Of a stretch of 64,000 bases of DNA, positions 1 to 8,459 are shown piece by piece. Position 1 is the stretch's first letter, and every line of letters begins with the position of its first letter. Location: positions 2,167,501 through 2,231,500 of the forward strand of contig NZ_PDCM01000001.1 in assembly GCF_008634025.1 (NCBI RefSeq), read 5' to 3'. The position numbers and the translations under genes are program-made. This DNA is from Streptomyces albofaciens JCM 4342 (GTDB taxonomy: Bacteria; Actinomycetota; Actinomycetes; Streptomycetales; Streptomycetaceae). Below the pieces are notes generated by a model. The model saw only the letters and a list, made by a program, of their open reading frames with translations, had not been told where the DNA came from and did no database searches.

Positions 1-824
1 CCGACCGGCTCGCCAACGAGGCGATGGACGCGGGCAAGGCGGGGCGGCAGTGGGAGCCGCGCGACTCCCGCGCCGAACTCGACGCGGGCGGCACGGCGCG
101 CAGCGCGGCGGCGCGGGCGGCCGACGCCGCGGCGGAGGCCGCGGAAGCCGCCGGGGCCGCCGAGCCGAAGGCGCCCCCGGTGGGCTGGGCGTCCGCCGAC
201 CTCGGCGCGCCCACCACGCTCGTCCTCCTGCGGCACGGCGAGACGGCCCTCACCCCGCAGAAGCGGTTCTCCGGCAGCGGCGGCTCCGACCCGGAGCTGT
301 CCCCGGCCGGCCACCGCCAGGCCGAAGCGGTCGCCGCCGCGCTCGCCGCGCGCGGCACCGTCCAGGCCGTCGTCAGCTCGCCCCTCAAGCGCTGCCGGCA
401 GACGGCCGAGACCGTCGCGGCCCGCCTCGGCCTGGACGTGCGCGTCGACGAGGGCCTGCGCGAGACGGACTTCGGCGCCTGGGAGGGCCTGACCTTCGCC
501 GAGGTGCAGGAGCGCTACCCGGAGGACCTGGCCGCCTGGCTCGGCTCCGCCAAGGCGGCGCCCACCGGCGGCGAGTCCTTCGCCGCGGTCGCCCGCCGCG
601 TCGCCCTGTCCCGCGACAAGCTGCTGGCCCGGTACGCGGGCCGGACCGTCCTGCTGGTCTCGCACGTCACCCCGGTCAAGACGCTGGTACGCCTCGCCCT
701 CGGCGCCCCGCCGGAGTCGCTGTTCCGGATGGAGCTGTCGGCGGCGTCGCTGTCGGCGGTCGCGTACTACGCGGACGGGAACGCCTCGGTGCGGCTGGTG
801 AACGAGACGGCGCATTTGCGCTGA
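1..824 (+). CDS. bifunctional RNase H / acid phosphatase, 3' part (runs off left edge)
   Basis: The reading frame is open from base 3 and enters from outside the window. Its first residues (DRLANEAMDAG) match the end of an RNase HI domain, which removes RNA from RNA-DNA hybrids. An Ala-rich linker follows, then a histidine-phosphatase domain (phosphoglycerate-mutase-like) with the LRHGE motif that carries the phospho-accepting His. A second conserved His lies in VSHVTPVK. This RNase HI plus CobC-like phosphatase fusion is typical of actinobacteria. An internal ATG at 24 is not the true start. The C-terminus appears complete. Confidence 0.9.
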   Translation, partial: DRLANEAMDAGKAGRQWEPRDSRAELDAGGTARSAAARAADAAAEAAEAAGAAEPKAPPVGWASADLGAPTTLVLLRHGETALTPQKRFSGSGGSDPELSPAGHRQAEAVAAALAARGTVQAVVSSPLKRCRQTAETVAARLGLDVRVDEGLRETDFGAWEGLTFAEVQERYPEDLAAWLGSAKAAPTGGESFAAVARRVALSRDKLLARYAGRTVLLVSHVTPVKTLVRLALGAPPESLFRMELSAASLSAVAYYADGNASVRLVNETAHLR

Positions 825-829
825 GCGGC

Positions 830-1060
830 GCCGGGACCGGGGCCGACCGGGGCGGACGGCCGGGACCGGGCGGCCGGGGCGGAGAGCCGGGATCGGGCGG
901 CCGGGGCGGAGAGCGGGGTCGGGCGGCCGTGGCCGAGCGGCCGGGGACGGGCATTCCCGCTGCGGGCCCGGGTTTTCAGCCCCGGGCCCGGGTTTTCCGC
1001 CATGCGCCCGGGGCGTCCGTCCCGGGCCCGGGTTTTTCGTCCCGGTCCCGGTTTTCCCGC
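830..1060. repeat. G/C-rich degenerate tandem repeats between genes
   Basis: Two repeat families fill this gene-free stretch. At 862-937 there are three imperfect copies of a roughly 25-27 base unit of the form GGGAYCGGGCGGCCGGGGCG. At 963-977, 982-996, 1022-1037 and 1041-1055 there are four copies of CGGGCCCGGGTTTTC or a close variant. The second family pairs a CCCGGG palindrome with a T tract, so each copy can form a small terminator-like hairpin. No credible gene is seen in 825-1324. Confidence 0.6.
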
Positions 1061-1221
1061 CACGGGAAAGGCCCGCCGGTCATCGCGCGGGCCATTCCCC
1101 CATCCGCGCGGGCCGTTTCCCGTCACCCTCCGGTCGCTTTCCGGTCCGTTCTCCGCCTGGCGTGATCCCTGCGCTCTGCACCGGCTCGGGGCCGGTTCGC
1201 ACGGCTGGCTTGATTGGTTTC

Positions 1222-1250
1222 TTGAAGTGCGCTCCCCGCTTTCCTAGCGT
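1222..1250 (+). promoter_or_regulatory. candidate promoter for the alkyl sulfatase gene
   Basis: TTGAAG (1222-1227) and TAGCGT (1245-1250) are 17 bases apart, a good fit to the main vegetative (HrdB-type) promoter of streptomycetes. Transcription would start near 1257 and leave a leader of about 68 bases before the ATG at 1325, which has a GGAGG ribosome site at 1315-1319. Confidence 0.55.
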
Positions 1251-1324
1251 CGCTGGCACACCGGGCGCGACCGCGTCCTTCCCCGCCGCATGCGCGCATT
1301 CCGCATGCCTTTACGGAGGTTGGT

Positions 1325-3376
1325 ATGCCGAACGAGTACACCGGGCCCGTCGAGATTTCCGCGTCCGTCGCGGAAGCCAACCGGAAGGCCGCGGAGCGCC
1401 TCCGGGAAGGCGGCTCCCAGGACTTCGAGGAGGCGCAGCGGGGGCTGCTGGCACAGCCGGACGTACCGGCGATCCACTCCCGGACCGACAGCGGCAAGGC
1501 GGTGTGGAACTTCACCGCGTACGACTTCCTCACCGACGGCGACGAGCAGGCGCCCCCGACCGTCAGCCCGAGCCTGTGGCGGCAGGGGCGGCTCACCGCG
1601 GCGGCCGGACTGTTCCAGGTCACCTCCGGTGCGCGGGGGGCCGTCTACCAGGTGCGCGGGTACGACCTGTCCAACATGACGATCATCGAGAGTGACCAGG
1701 GGATCATCGTCATCGACCCGCTGGCCTGCTACGAGACCGCGCAGGCCGCCCTCGCGCTGTACCGCGACACCACCGGGAACCGGAACCCGGTCCGCGCGCT
1801 GGTCTACACCCACAGCCATGTCGACCACTTCGGCGGCGCCCGCGGCCTGTTCGCCGAGCGGAACGACGAAGTCCCCGCCGGCCTCCCGGTCCTCGCGCCC
1901 GACGGGTTCCTGGAGCACGCCGTCAGCGAGAACGTCTACGCGGGCCCGGCGATGCAGCGCCGCGCCGAGTACATGTACGCGGCGGAGCTGGACAAGGGCC
2001 CGTACGCGCAGGTCGGTTCGGGCCTCGGCCTGACCGTCTCCACCGGCGAGGTCACCCTGCTGCCGCCGACCGACTACATCGGCAGCGCCGAGGCCGTCAC
2101 CAGTGACGACTGGTCGCCCGCCGACGTCATCCCGTGGCGGGAGGGGCTGCACCGACGCGTCATCGACGGCGTACGGCTGATCTTCCAGCTGACGCCCGGC
2201 ACCGAGGCGCCCGCGGAGATGAACATCTATCTCCCCGAACTCCTCACCCTGTGCATGGCGGAGAACGCCACCCACAACCTGCACAACATCCTCAGCCTGC
2301 GCGGCGCCCAGGTACGGGACGCGCACGCCTGGGCGAAATACCTCACCGACGCGATCCAGACCTTCGGCGAGCACACCGAAGTGGAATTCGCCTCGCACCA
2401 CTGGCCGCGCTGGGGCAAGGAGCGCATCCTCGAATTCCTGAGCAACCAGCGGGACATGTACGCGTACCTGAACGACCAGACGCTGCGGCTCATCAACCGG
2501 GGATACACCGGAATCGAGATAGCCGAGGAACTCCAGCACCTGCCGGCCGGCCTCGCCGACCACTGGTACAACCAGGGGTACTACGGCTCCCTCAGCCACA
2601 ACTTCAAGGCGGTCTACCAGCGTTACATGGGCTGGTTCGACGGAAATCCGGCCCACCTGTGGAATTTGCCGCCGACCGCGGCCGGCACCCGCTATGTGGC
2701 GGCGATGGGCGGCGCCGAGGCCGTTGTGCGCAAGGCGCAGGAGGCGTACGACGGGCGCGAGGGCGACCCGGACGCGTACCGCTGGGTCGTGGAGCTGCTC
2801 AACCACGTCATCTTCGCCGACCCCGGCACCGTCTCCGAGAAGGCGGTCCAGGACGCCAAGGCCCTCCAGATCAAGGCCTTCGCCCAGCTCGGCTACGGCG
2901 CCGAGAACGGACCCTGGCGCAACTTCTTCCTGACCGGCGCCGAGGAGCTGCGGACCGGACCGCAGCGGCCCACCGGCAAGGGCGCGCCGGACCTGGTCCG
3001 CAGCATGACCCTGGAGCAGATCTTCGCGGCGATGGCGCGCAGCGTGGACGGACCGAAGGCGGCAGAGGAACAGCGGGCCGCGATCGTGCTCCACTGGAAC
3101 TTCACCGACACACGGCAGGAGTGCACCACGACGCTGCGCAACGGCGTCCTGGTGTACGTCGCGGGCACCGACCTGTACGCGGGCAAGCCGCAGGCCACCA
3201 TCGCCCTCACCAGGGCGGCGCTCGACGCGATCCTCCTCGAAGGCCCGCTGTTCCAGCGGAACTTCGACGCGGCGGTCGAGGCGGGCACCGTCCGCGTCGA
3301 CGACCGGGCGGCGGCGGACACGGTGTTCGGGTATCTGACGGTGCCGGATCCCATGTTCGCGATCGTGGCGCCGTAA
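1325..3376 (+). CDS. alkyl sulfatase, metallo-beta-lactamase fold
   Basis: This 683-residue protein has the three-part layout of the SdsA1/BDS1/YjcS alkyl sulfatases, which cleave primary or secondary alkyl sulfates to alcohol and sulfate with two zinc ions. The metallo-beta-lactamase core holds the metal motif HSHVDH (about 163-168). A second acidic/His cluster, EMNIY...ENATHN, lies near 300. A helical dimerisation segment (about 360-500) and an SCP2-like C-terminal domain (about 555-680) follow. No signal peptide is visible, so a cytoplasmic enzyme is likely. The start is set by GGAGG 6 bases upstream. It stands alone, with its own promoter and a shared downstream terminator. Confidence 0.88.
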   Translation: MPNEYTGPVEISASVAEANRKAAERLREGGSQDFEEAQRGLLAQPDVPAIHSRTDSGKAVWNFTAYDFLTDGDEQAPPTVSPSLWRQGRLTAAAGLFQVTSGARGAVYQVRGYDLSNMTIIESDQGIIVIDPLACYETAQAALALYRDTTGNRNPVRALVYTHSHVDHFGGARGLFAERNDEVPAGLPVLAPDGFLEHAVSENVYAGPAMQRRAEYMYAAELDKGPYAQVGSGLGLTVSTGEVTLLPPTDYIGSAEAVTSDDWSPADVIPWREGLHRRVIDGVRLIFQLTPGTEAPAEMNIYLPELLTLCMAENATHNLHNILSLRGAQVRDAHAWAKYLTDAIQTFGEHTEVEFASHHWPRWGKERILEFLSNQRDMYAYLNDQTLRLINRGYTGIEIAEELQHLPAGLADHWYNQGYYGSLSHNFKAVYQRYMGWFDGNPAHLWNLPPTAAGTRYVAAMGGAEAVVRKAQEAYDGREGDPDAYRWVVELLNHVIFADPGTVSEKAVQDAKALQIKAFAQLGYGAENGPWRNFFLTGAEELRTGPQRPTGKGAPDLVRSMTLEQIFAAMARSVDGPKAAEEQRAAIVLHWNFTDTRQECTTTLRNGVLVYVAGTDLYAGKPQATIALTRAALDAILLEGPLFQRNFDAAVEAGTVRVDDRAAADTVFGYLTVPDPMFAIVAP

Positions 3377-3397
3377 CGTCCGTTGGGCGTTCTGTCC

Positions 3398-3447
3398 GCG
3401 AGGCCGCGTCGTCGTCCCAGGGGATCAGGCCAACGACGCGGCCTCGC
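3398..3447. terminator. convergent terminator hairpin
   Basis: A 15-base arm, GCGAGGCCGCGTCGT (3398-3412), is perfectly matched by its reverse complement at 3433-3447 across a 20-base loop. It lies between two converging genes and overlaps the last codons of the aldolase gene, so it could stop transcription from both sides. Confidence 0.55.
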
Positions 3448-4081
3448 GCGCCAGTTGCTCCACCCGGCCCCAGTCCTTCGCGCGCAGCGCGTCCGCCGGC
3501 AGCATCCACGTACCGCCGACGCAGGCCACGTTCGGCAGTGCCAGGTAGGCGGGCGCCGAGGCCAGGCCGATGCCGCCGGTCGGGCAGAAGCGGGCCCGGG
3601 GAAGCGGCGAGGCGAGCGACTTCAGGTACGCGGTGCCGCCCGCGGCCTCCGCCGGGAAGAACTTCAGCTCGGTGACGCCCTCGTCCAGCAGCGTCACCAC
3701 CTCCGACGCCGTCGAGACGCCCGGCAGGAACGGCAGGCCCGAGCCGCGCATCGCGGCCAGCAGCCGCGGCGACCACCCCGGGCTGACCAGGAAGCGGGCG
3801 CCCGCCGCGACCGCGGTGTCCACATGCTCGGGGGTGAGCACCGTGCCCGCGCCGACGACCGCCTCCGGGACGGCGTCGGCGATCGCCCGTATCGCGTCGG
3901 GGGCGGCGGCCGTACGCAGCGTCACCTCGATGGCCGGGAGCCCGCCCGCCACGAGTGCGCGGGCGAGCGGCACGGCGTCGGCCGCGTCGTCGAGGACCAC
4001 GACCGGGATCACGGGGGCGAGCCCCAGCACGGACGGCGGAGTGGCGGGGGAGGGGGCGGCAGCGGTAGTCACGCCGCCCAT
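3425..4081 (-). CDS. eda: 2-dehydro-3-deoxyphosphogluconate (KDPG) aldolase
   Basis: A class I aldolase of about 218 residues that splits KDPG to pyruvate and glyceraldehyde-3-phosphate (Entner-Doudoroff pathway or uronate breakdown). The (beta/alpha)8 barrel motifs are clear: IEVTLRT with the catalytic Glu, VGAGTVLT, ELKFFPAE with the Schiff-base Lys, and PTGGI phosphate-binding residues. The frame extends to an ATG at 4129, but that longer N-terminus is encoded inside a perfect palindrome (4097-4126) and looks unlike the family. The ATG at 4081 (MGGVTTAAAP) is therefore preferred, although neither start has a strong ribosome site. Confidence 0.85.
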   Translation of the reverse strand: MGGVTTAAAPSPATPPSVLGLAPVIPVVVLDDAADAVPLARALVAGGLPAIEVTLRTAAAPDAIRAIADAVPEAVVGAGTVLTPEHVDTAVAAGARFLVSPGWSPRLLAAMRGSGLPFLPGVSTASEVVTLLDEGVTELKFFPAEAAGGTAYLKSLASPLPRARFCPTGGIGLASAPAYLALPNVACVGGTWMLPADALRAKDWGRVEQLAREAASLA

Positions 4082-4096
4082 AGTGCTGCGAGAGGC

Positions 4097-4126
4097 CAAC
4101 ATCCGCAACGGTCGTTGCGGATGTTG
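4097..4126. promoter_or_regulatory. perfect 30-base palindromic operator upstream of eda
   Basis: CAACATCCGCAACG (4097-4110), a GT centre and the exact reverse complement (4113-4126) form a 14+14 perfect inverted repeat just upstream of the preferred aldolase start. Each half also contains a shorter TTGC...GCAA-like symmetry. This is what a dimeric or tetrameric sugar-acid repressor site would look like (IclR or GntR class by analogy). The regulator is not in the window. Confidence 0.55.
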
Positions 4127-4148
4127 CAATGCCCTCCCGTTCGTGGGA

Positions 4149-4946
4149 TTACAGCTCCGTCACCACCACATCGATCGCCCACGCCTTGCCCGCCTTGGCC
4201 GGGGCCTCGGCCTCCACCACGTATCCGAGATCACCCAGCGCCTCCACCAGCTCCGCGGGGCCCTCCGGCGCGCGCCCCGCCGTCAGCAGGTCCCGCACCA
4301 TCCGCCCCTTCGTCGCCTTGTTGAAGTGGCTGACCACCGACCGCTTCTCCACCCCGTCGACGATCTTCGACTGGAGCACCCGCACCGTCGCCGTACGGCC
4401 CGCGATCTCGCCCTTCGGCTTCCATGCCGTCGCGTACGCCGCCGACCGCAGGTCCAGCACCAGACCGTCCGCCGCGGCCTGCGGCAGCACCTCGGCCATC
4501 GGCGTACGCCAGTACGCGCCCAGGGCGCCCAGCCCCGGCAGCTTCACGCCCATCGAGCAGCGGTACGACGGGATGCGGTCGCCGATCCGTACCGCGCCCC
4601 ACAGCCCCGAGAACACCAGCAGCGACGCCTCGGCCGCCCGCCGCGCCCGCGCGTCCAGCGTGGCCAGGCCCAGCGCGTCGTACAGCACGCCCGTGTAGAT
4701 CTCGCCGGCCGGCCGCGTCCCGGCCTCGCGCAGCCCCGCGTTCTTCGCGATCTCGCCCCGGAGCCCGTCGCTCAGCCCCAGGACCTCCTGCGCCTTCGTC
4801 TCATCCGCCGCGCACAGGCCGACCAGCTCGTCCAGCACCGCCTCCCGAGCCGGATTCAGCCCGGGCAGCGACAGCGCCCCCATGTCCAACGGCTTCCCGC
4901 CCCCGGACGCGGCCTTCCCTTCGGACGGCGGCAACAACACGAGCAC
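4149..4946 (-). CDS. yaaA: peroxide stress protein YaaA (DUF328/UPF0246)
   Basis: The 265-residue product opens with LVLLPPSEGK, the hallmark of YaaA, and keeps the family's later motifs SGLWGAVR, RCSMGVKLPG and the C-terminal HFNKATKGRMVRDLL. In E. coli YaaA limits free iron and oxidative damage during peroxide stress and binds DNA; the biochemical activity is poorly defined. Translation starts at GTG 4946 behind AAGGAGA. The gene is divergent from the ribonuclease gene across about 110 bases. Confidence 0.9.
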   Translation of the reverse strand: MLVLLPPSEGKAASGGGKPLDMGALSLPGLNPAREAVLDELVGLCAADETKAQEVLGLSDGLRGEIAKNAGLREAGTRPAGEIYTGVLYDALGLATLDARARRAAEASLLVFSGLWGAVRIGDRIPSYRCSMGVKLPGLGALGAYWRTPMAEVLPQAAADGLVLDLRSAAYATAWKPKGEIAGRTATVRVLQSKIVDGVEKRSVVSHFNKATKGRMVRDLLTAGRAPEGPAELVEALGDLGYVVEAEAPAKAGKAWAIDVVVTEL

Positions 4947-5059
4947 GCGCTTCTCCTTAACCTGCTGTGCAATGGCTGTGCCACTTTACGGTCGGGGCGG
5001 GGGCGGAGCGGGCACCCCATCGAGGGGCGGGCGCCCCGCGCGCCCCCTACGCTCAAAAC

Positions 5060-6523
5060 ATGCCCCGCCGCCACCTCCGCGTGACCGCCGCAGCCGAGGC
5101 ACCGCTGCGCGCGGCGCTGCGCGAGCTGCGGACGCGGCTGGACGTACCGCAGGCCTTCCCGCTGTCCGCGCAGGCCGAGGCGGACAGTGCCGCCCGCTGG
5201 CCGCACCCGCCCGCCGAGACGGCCGCCACCGACGCGACCGACCTGCCGATGTTCACCGTCGACCCGCCCGGCTCGATGGACCTCGACCAGGCGATGTCCC
5301 TGGCCCGGCGCCCCGGCGGCGGCTACCGCGTCCACTACGCCATCGCCGACGTGGCGTCCTTCGTCACCCCCGGCGGCGCCCTGAACGCCGAGGCACACCG
5401 CCGCGTGACGACCCTCTACTTCCCCGACGAGCGCGTCCCGCTGCACCCGCCCGTTCTCGGCGAGGGTGCCGCCAGCCTGCTCCCCGACGAGGACCGCCCG
5501 GCCGTCCTGTGGCGGCTCGACCTGGACGCGGACGGCGCGCTGCGCTCGACGGACGTGCGCCGCGCCCTCGTCCGCTCGCGCGCGAGGATGGACTACGAGG
5601 GCGTACAGCGCGCGCTGGACACCGGCACCGCCGAGGAGCCGCTGTGCCTCCTGCGCGAGATCGGCCGCCTCCGCGAGGACCTGGAGGTGGCCCGCGGCGG
5701 CATCTCCCTCAACGTCCCCGAGCAGGAGATCATCGAGCGGCCGGACGGCTACGCCCTCGCCTACCGCGCGCCCCGCCCCGCCGACGGCTGGAACGCCCAG
5801 CTCTCCCTGCTCACCGGCATGGCCGCGGCCGGCCTGATGCTCGCCTCCGGCACCGGCGTCCTGCGTACGCTCCCCACCGCCCCGGACGGCGCGGTCGCCC
5901 GCCTGCGCCGTACCGCCCGCGCCCTCGGCATCGACTGGCCGGCCCACACCTCGTACGCCGCCCTCGTCCGTACCCTCGACCCCACCCGCACCGCACACGC
6001 CGCCTTCCTCCAGGACTGCACCTCCCTGCTGCGCGGTGCGGGCTACACCGTCTTCGACGGCGACCCGCCCGCCCCCGAACACGCCCGCCACGCCGCCGTC
6101 GCCGCCCCGTACGCCCACGTCACCGCCCCGCTGCGGCGCCTCGCCGACCGCTACGGCGCGGAACTGTGCCTGGCCGCGTCGGCCGGCCAGGAGCCGCCGG
6201 ACTGGGTCCGTACGGCACTGCCCGACCTGCCCGCCGAGATGGCGGCGGGCAGCCGCCGGGCCAACCAGGTCGAGCGGGAGTGCGTCGACCTCGTCGAGGC
6301 GGCCCTGATGCAGGACCGGCTCGGCGAGATCTTCGACGGGTACGTGGTCGACGTTCAGGAGGCGCGGCCGGACCGCGGCACGGTGCACCTGTACGACCCG
6401 GCGGTGGTCGGCCGCATCGACGGCGGCGAGCGGGTCCCGGCGCTGCCGCTGGGCCACCCCCTGCGCGTCCGCCTCACCGAAGCGGACCCGGGCCGTGCCC
6501 CGGTCCGCTTCACGCCGGCGTGA
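5060..6523 (+). CDS. RNB-domain (RNase II-like) ribonuclease
   Basis: A 487-residue exoribonuclease of the RNase II/R family, expected to degrade RNA 3' to 5'. The RNB catalytic block is visible: DPPGSMDLDQAM (about residues 68-79) gives the metal-binding Asp residues, followed by YRVHYAIADV and a later APYAHVTAPLRRLADR block typical of RNB proteins. It lacks the large N-terminal cold-shock domains of RNase R. ATG 5060 is preferred over the open upstream frame (to 4967), because the -10-like TACGCT at 5048-5053 would give a leaderless mRNA beginning at this ATG. Confidence 0.85.
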   Translation: MPRRHLRVTAAAEAPLRAALRELRTRLDVPQAFPLSAQAEADSAARWPHPPAETAATDATDLPMFTVDPPGSMDLDQAMSLARRPGGGYRVHYAIADVASFVTPGGALNAEAHRRVTTLYFPDERVPLHPPVLGEGAASLLPDEDRPAVLWRLDLDADGALRSTDVRRALVRSRARMDYEGVQRALDTGTAEEPLCLLREIGRLREDLEVARGGISLNVPEQEIIERPDGYALAYRAPRPADGWNAQLSLLTGMAAAGLMLASGTGVLRTLPTAPDGAVARLRRTARALGIDWPAHTSYAALVRTLDPTRTAHAAFLQDCTSLLRGAGYTVFDGDPPAPEHARHAAVAAPYAHVTAPLRRLADRYGAELCLAASAGQEPPDWVRTALPDLPAEMAAGSRRANQVERECVDLVEAALMQDRLGEIFDGYVVDVQEARPDRGTVHLYDPAVVGRIDGGERVPALPLGHPLRVRLTEADPGRAPVRFTPA

Positions 6524-7163
6524 CCGCCGCCGTTTCCTTCCCTGCCGCCAGTTCCTCCCTGATGGCGGCGACCGCGGCCCGCCCCTCATCCGCGTGGAAC
6601 CGCACCGTACGGGCCGCCACCCGCCGCCCCAGCAGCTTCACCGCCGTGACCGGCTCGGTCAGCTCGACGGTGACGCAGGTCTGCGCCGCCACCGCCATCT
6701 CCAGCACCCCGGCCCGCTCAAGGGTCTGCCGCCCGGCCGTCTCCGCCTTCGGAAAGCGCAGGTCATACCGTACGGACGCGATCCGCTCCAGCGGTATCCA
6801 CACGTCCAGCGCGGCACCTTGGCGTACCCGCAGCCCCTCCGGGCCCAGCACATGCGGCCGGGTCACGGCCGCAGCCTGGAAACCCAGCACCATCAGCACC
6901 GTATAGACGTCGAGCACCAGCATGATCCAGTGCACGACCGGAAGCTTCGCCAGCAGGAACCCGACGCCGACCGTCTCCACCGCGCACACGAACGCGAACC
7001 CGTACATCATCGGCGCCTGCGCCCGCGCGTAACCGAGCGGCCGCCGCCCCGGGCCGACACCGTGCCGCCGCCGCGTCACCCACAGCCCCAGACTGGCCAT
7101 CCACCTCCCCTCGTACGCCAGCAACCGCCGTCCCCGCCCCATGCCACGCCCCTCGTCACCCAC
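6510..7163 (-). CDS. two-span membrane protein with PH-like C-terminal domain
   Basis: About 217 residues with two hydrophobic segments (roughly FAFVCAVETVGVGFLLA and WIMLVLDVYTVLMVLG) followed by a beta-rich domain containing IPLERIASVRYD. This resembles the bacterial PH-domain or DUF-type membrane proteins; no function is assigned. The frame opens at GTG 7193, inside the upstream MerR gene, but the GTG at 7163 follows a strong GGAGGGG site just after that gene's stop and is preferred. It likely forms an operon with the MerR gene. Its 3' end overlaps the converging ribonuclease gene by 14 bases. Confidence 0.65.
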   Translation of the reverse strand: MGDEGRGMGRGRRLLAYEGRWMASLGLWVTRRRHGVGPGRRPLGYARAQAPMMYGFAFVCAVETVGVGFLLAKLPVVHWIMLVLDVYTVLMVLGFQAAAVTRPHVLGPEGLRVRQGAALDVWIPLERIASVRYDLRFPKAETAGRQTLERAGVLEMAVAAQTCVTVELTEPVTAVKLLGRRVAARTVRFHADEGRAAVAAIREELAAGKETAAVTPA

Positions 7164-7176
7164 GTAACGCCCCTCC

Positions 7177-7977
7177 CTACGCCGTTTCCTCACCCGGCTC
7201 CAACACCAGCCGGAGCGCCTGCCGCACGGCCGCCTCCTGCGCCGGTGCGAGAGCCGCGAAATACGAGTCCGCGAACCCCGTCACGGCCAGTTCCTCCCGT
7301 TCCCCGGGCAGCTCGCCCAGCATCCCCACCGGGATGCACGCGGCGAGCGCGCGGGCCGCCTCCGCCACCCGCGGGTCCTCCGGACCGGCCCCGGCCAGCT
7401 CGTCCAGCAGGGCGTAGACCTCGTAGATCCGCTCCATCGCCCCGGGCGGCGCGACCGCCTCCTTCAGTACGGACACCATCTGCGTGCCGACCTCGGAGCC
7501 CGCGGCCACCTCCAGCAGCTCCAGCATCTCCCGCTCCTTCGCGGCCATCGCGGGCTCCGGGCCGGGCAGCGTGGCCGAGACCCGCCGCATCTCGCCGAAC
7601 AGCTCCGTCAACTGCTCCGAATAAGGCCCTTCGGCGGGCAGCTGCCCACCCTCCTCCACCTGCCTCAAGAGCGCCCCCAGCCGCTCCCGCCGACGCCGGA
7701 TCTCCGCCTCCTGCCGCGCCAGATCCCCGTCCAGCTCGGCCAGCACCTCCCGCAGCTCCCGCCCCGCGTCGTCCGCGAGCACGTCACGCACCTCGCCCAG
7801 CCCGAGCCCCAGCTCGCTCAGCCGCCGCACCCGCGCCAGCGTCACCGCGTCCCGCAGCCCGTACCGCCGGTACCCGTTCGCCAGCCGCTCGGGCTCCGGA
7901 AGCAGCCCGAGGTGGTGGTAGTGCCGTACGGTCCGCGTGGTGACACCGGCCAGCGCCGCGAGCTCTCCGATCCTCAT
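7177..7977 (-). CDS. MerR-family transcriptional regulator
   Basis: This 266-residue protein begins MRIGELAALAGVTTRTVRHYHHLGLLPEP, a textbook MerR winged helix-turn-helix, followed by YRRYGLRDAVTLARVRRL and a long coiled coil (EVLAELDGDLARQEAEIRRR). The C-terminal part has no Cys-rich metal loop, so an organic or unknown ligand is likelier than a metal. It is probably autoregulated: a MerR-type promoter with a 19-base spacer lies directly upstream, and the mRNA appears to start at the ATG. Confidence 0.88.
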   Translation of the reverse strand: MRIGELAALAGVTTRTVRHYHHLGLLPEPERLANGYRRYGLRDAVTLARVRRLSELGLGLGEVRDVLADDAGRELREVLAELDGDLARQEAEIRRRRERLGALLRQVEEGGQLPAEGPYSEQLTELFGEMRRVSATLPGPEPAMAAKEREMLELLEVAAGSEVGTQMVSVLKEAVAPPGAMERIYEVYALLDELAGAGPEDPRVAEAARALAACIPVGMLGELPGEREELAVTGFADSYFAALAPAQEAAVRQALRLVLEPGEETA

Positions 7978-7983
7978 GGGGAC

Positions 7984-8014
7984 AGTAGAAACGTTGCCGC
8001 TACGGCAAGGTCAA
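7984..8014 (-). promoter_or_regulatory. MerR-type promoter with operator in a 19-base spacer
   Basis: On the minus strand TTGACC (8014-8009) and TCTACT (7989-7984) are 19 bases apart, the stretched spacing that MerR activators untwist. The spacer holds the inverted repeat TTGCCG-CTA-CGGCAA (7994-8008). The -10 box ends 7 bases before the ATG at 7977, so the transcript should be leaderless. The same site is about 40 bases upstream of rnpB on the other strand. Confidence 0.7.
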
Positions 8015-8048
8015 GGCGCGGCCGGCCGCCAGGTACCATGGTCCGCAC

Positions 8049-8459
8049 GGCGGACGAGCCGGCCGGACGGCCGCGTGGGGGTGCACCGCATCCCCCCGAG
8101 GAACGTCCGGGCTCCACAGGGCAGGGTGGTGGGTAACGCCCACCCGGGGTGACCCGCGGGACAGTGCCACAGAAAGCAAACCGCCGAGGACTCCGGTCCT
8201 CGGTAAGGGTGAAACGGTGGTGTAAGAGACCACCAGCCTCCGAGGTGACTCGGAGGGCTAGGTAAACCCCACCCGGAGCAAGGTCAAGAGGGGCCGTCGG
8301 CCGACGACCCTGCGCGGACGTTCGAGGGCTGCCCGCCCGAGTCCGCGGGTAGACCGCACGAGGCTGCCGGCAACGACAGCCCTAGATGGATGGCCGTCTC
8401 CCGACGGGCCGCAAGGCCTTTCGGTGACAGAACCCGGCGTATAGGCCGACTCGTCCGCC
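8049..8459 (+). ncRNA. rnpB: RNase P RNA, bacterial type A
   Basis: The catalytic RNA that matures tRNA 5' ends. The outer P1 helix pairs GGCGGACGA (8049-8057) with TCGTCCGCC (8451-8459), which fixes both ends at about 411 bases. Conserved core pieces are present: GAGGAACGTCCGGGCTCC, ACAGTGCCACAGAAAGCAAACCGCC (written here only in part as family landmarks), GGTAAGGGTGAAACGGTG, and the 3' core around GACAGAACCCGGCGTATAGGC. Open reading frames crossing this segment are spurious. A possible -10 (TACCAT, 8034-8039) lies 10 bases upstream. Confidence 0.95.

Noticed and set aside
1244..3094. 616-codon open frame antisense to the alkyl sulfatase gene
   Set aside because: Shadow frame caused by high third-position GC; no motif, and the plus strand encodes a clear enzyme.
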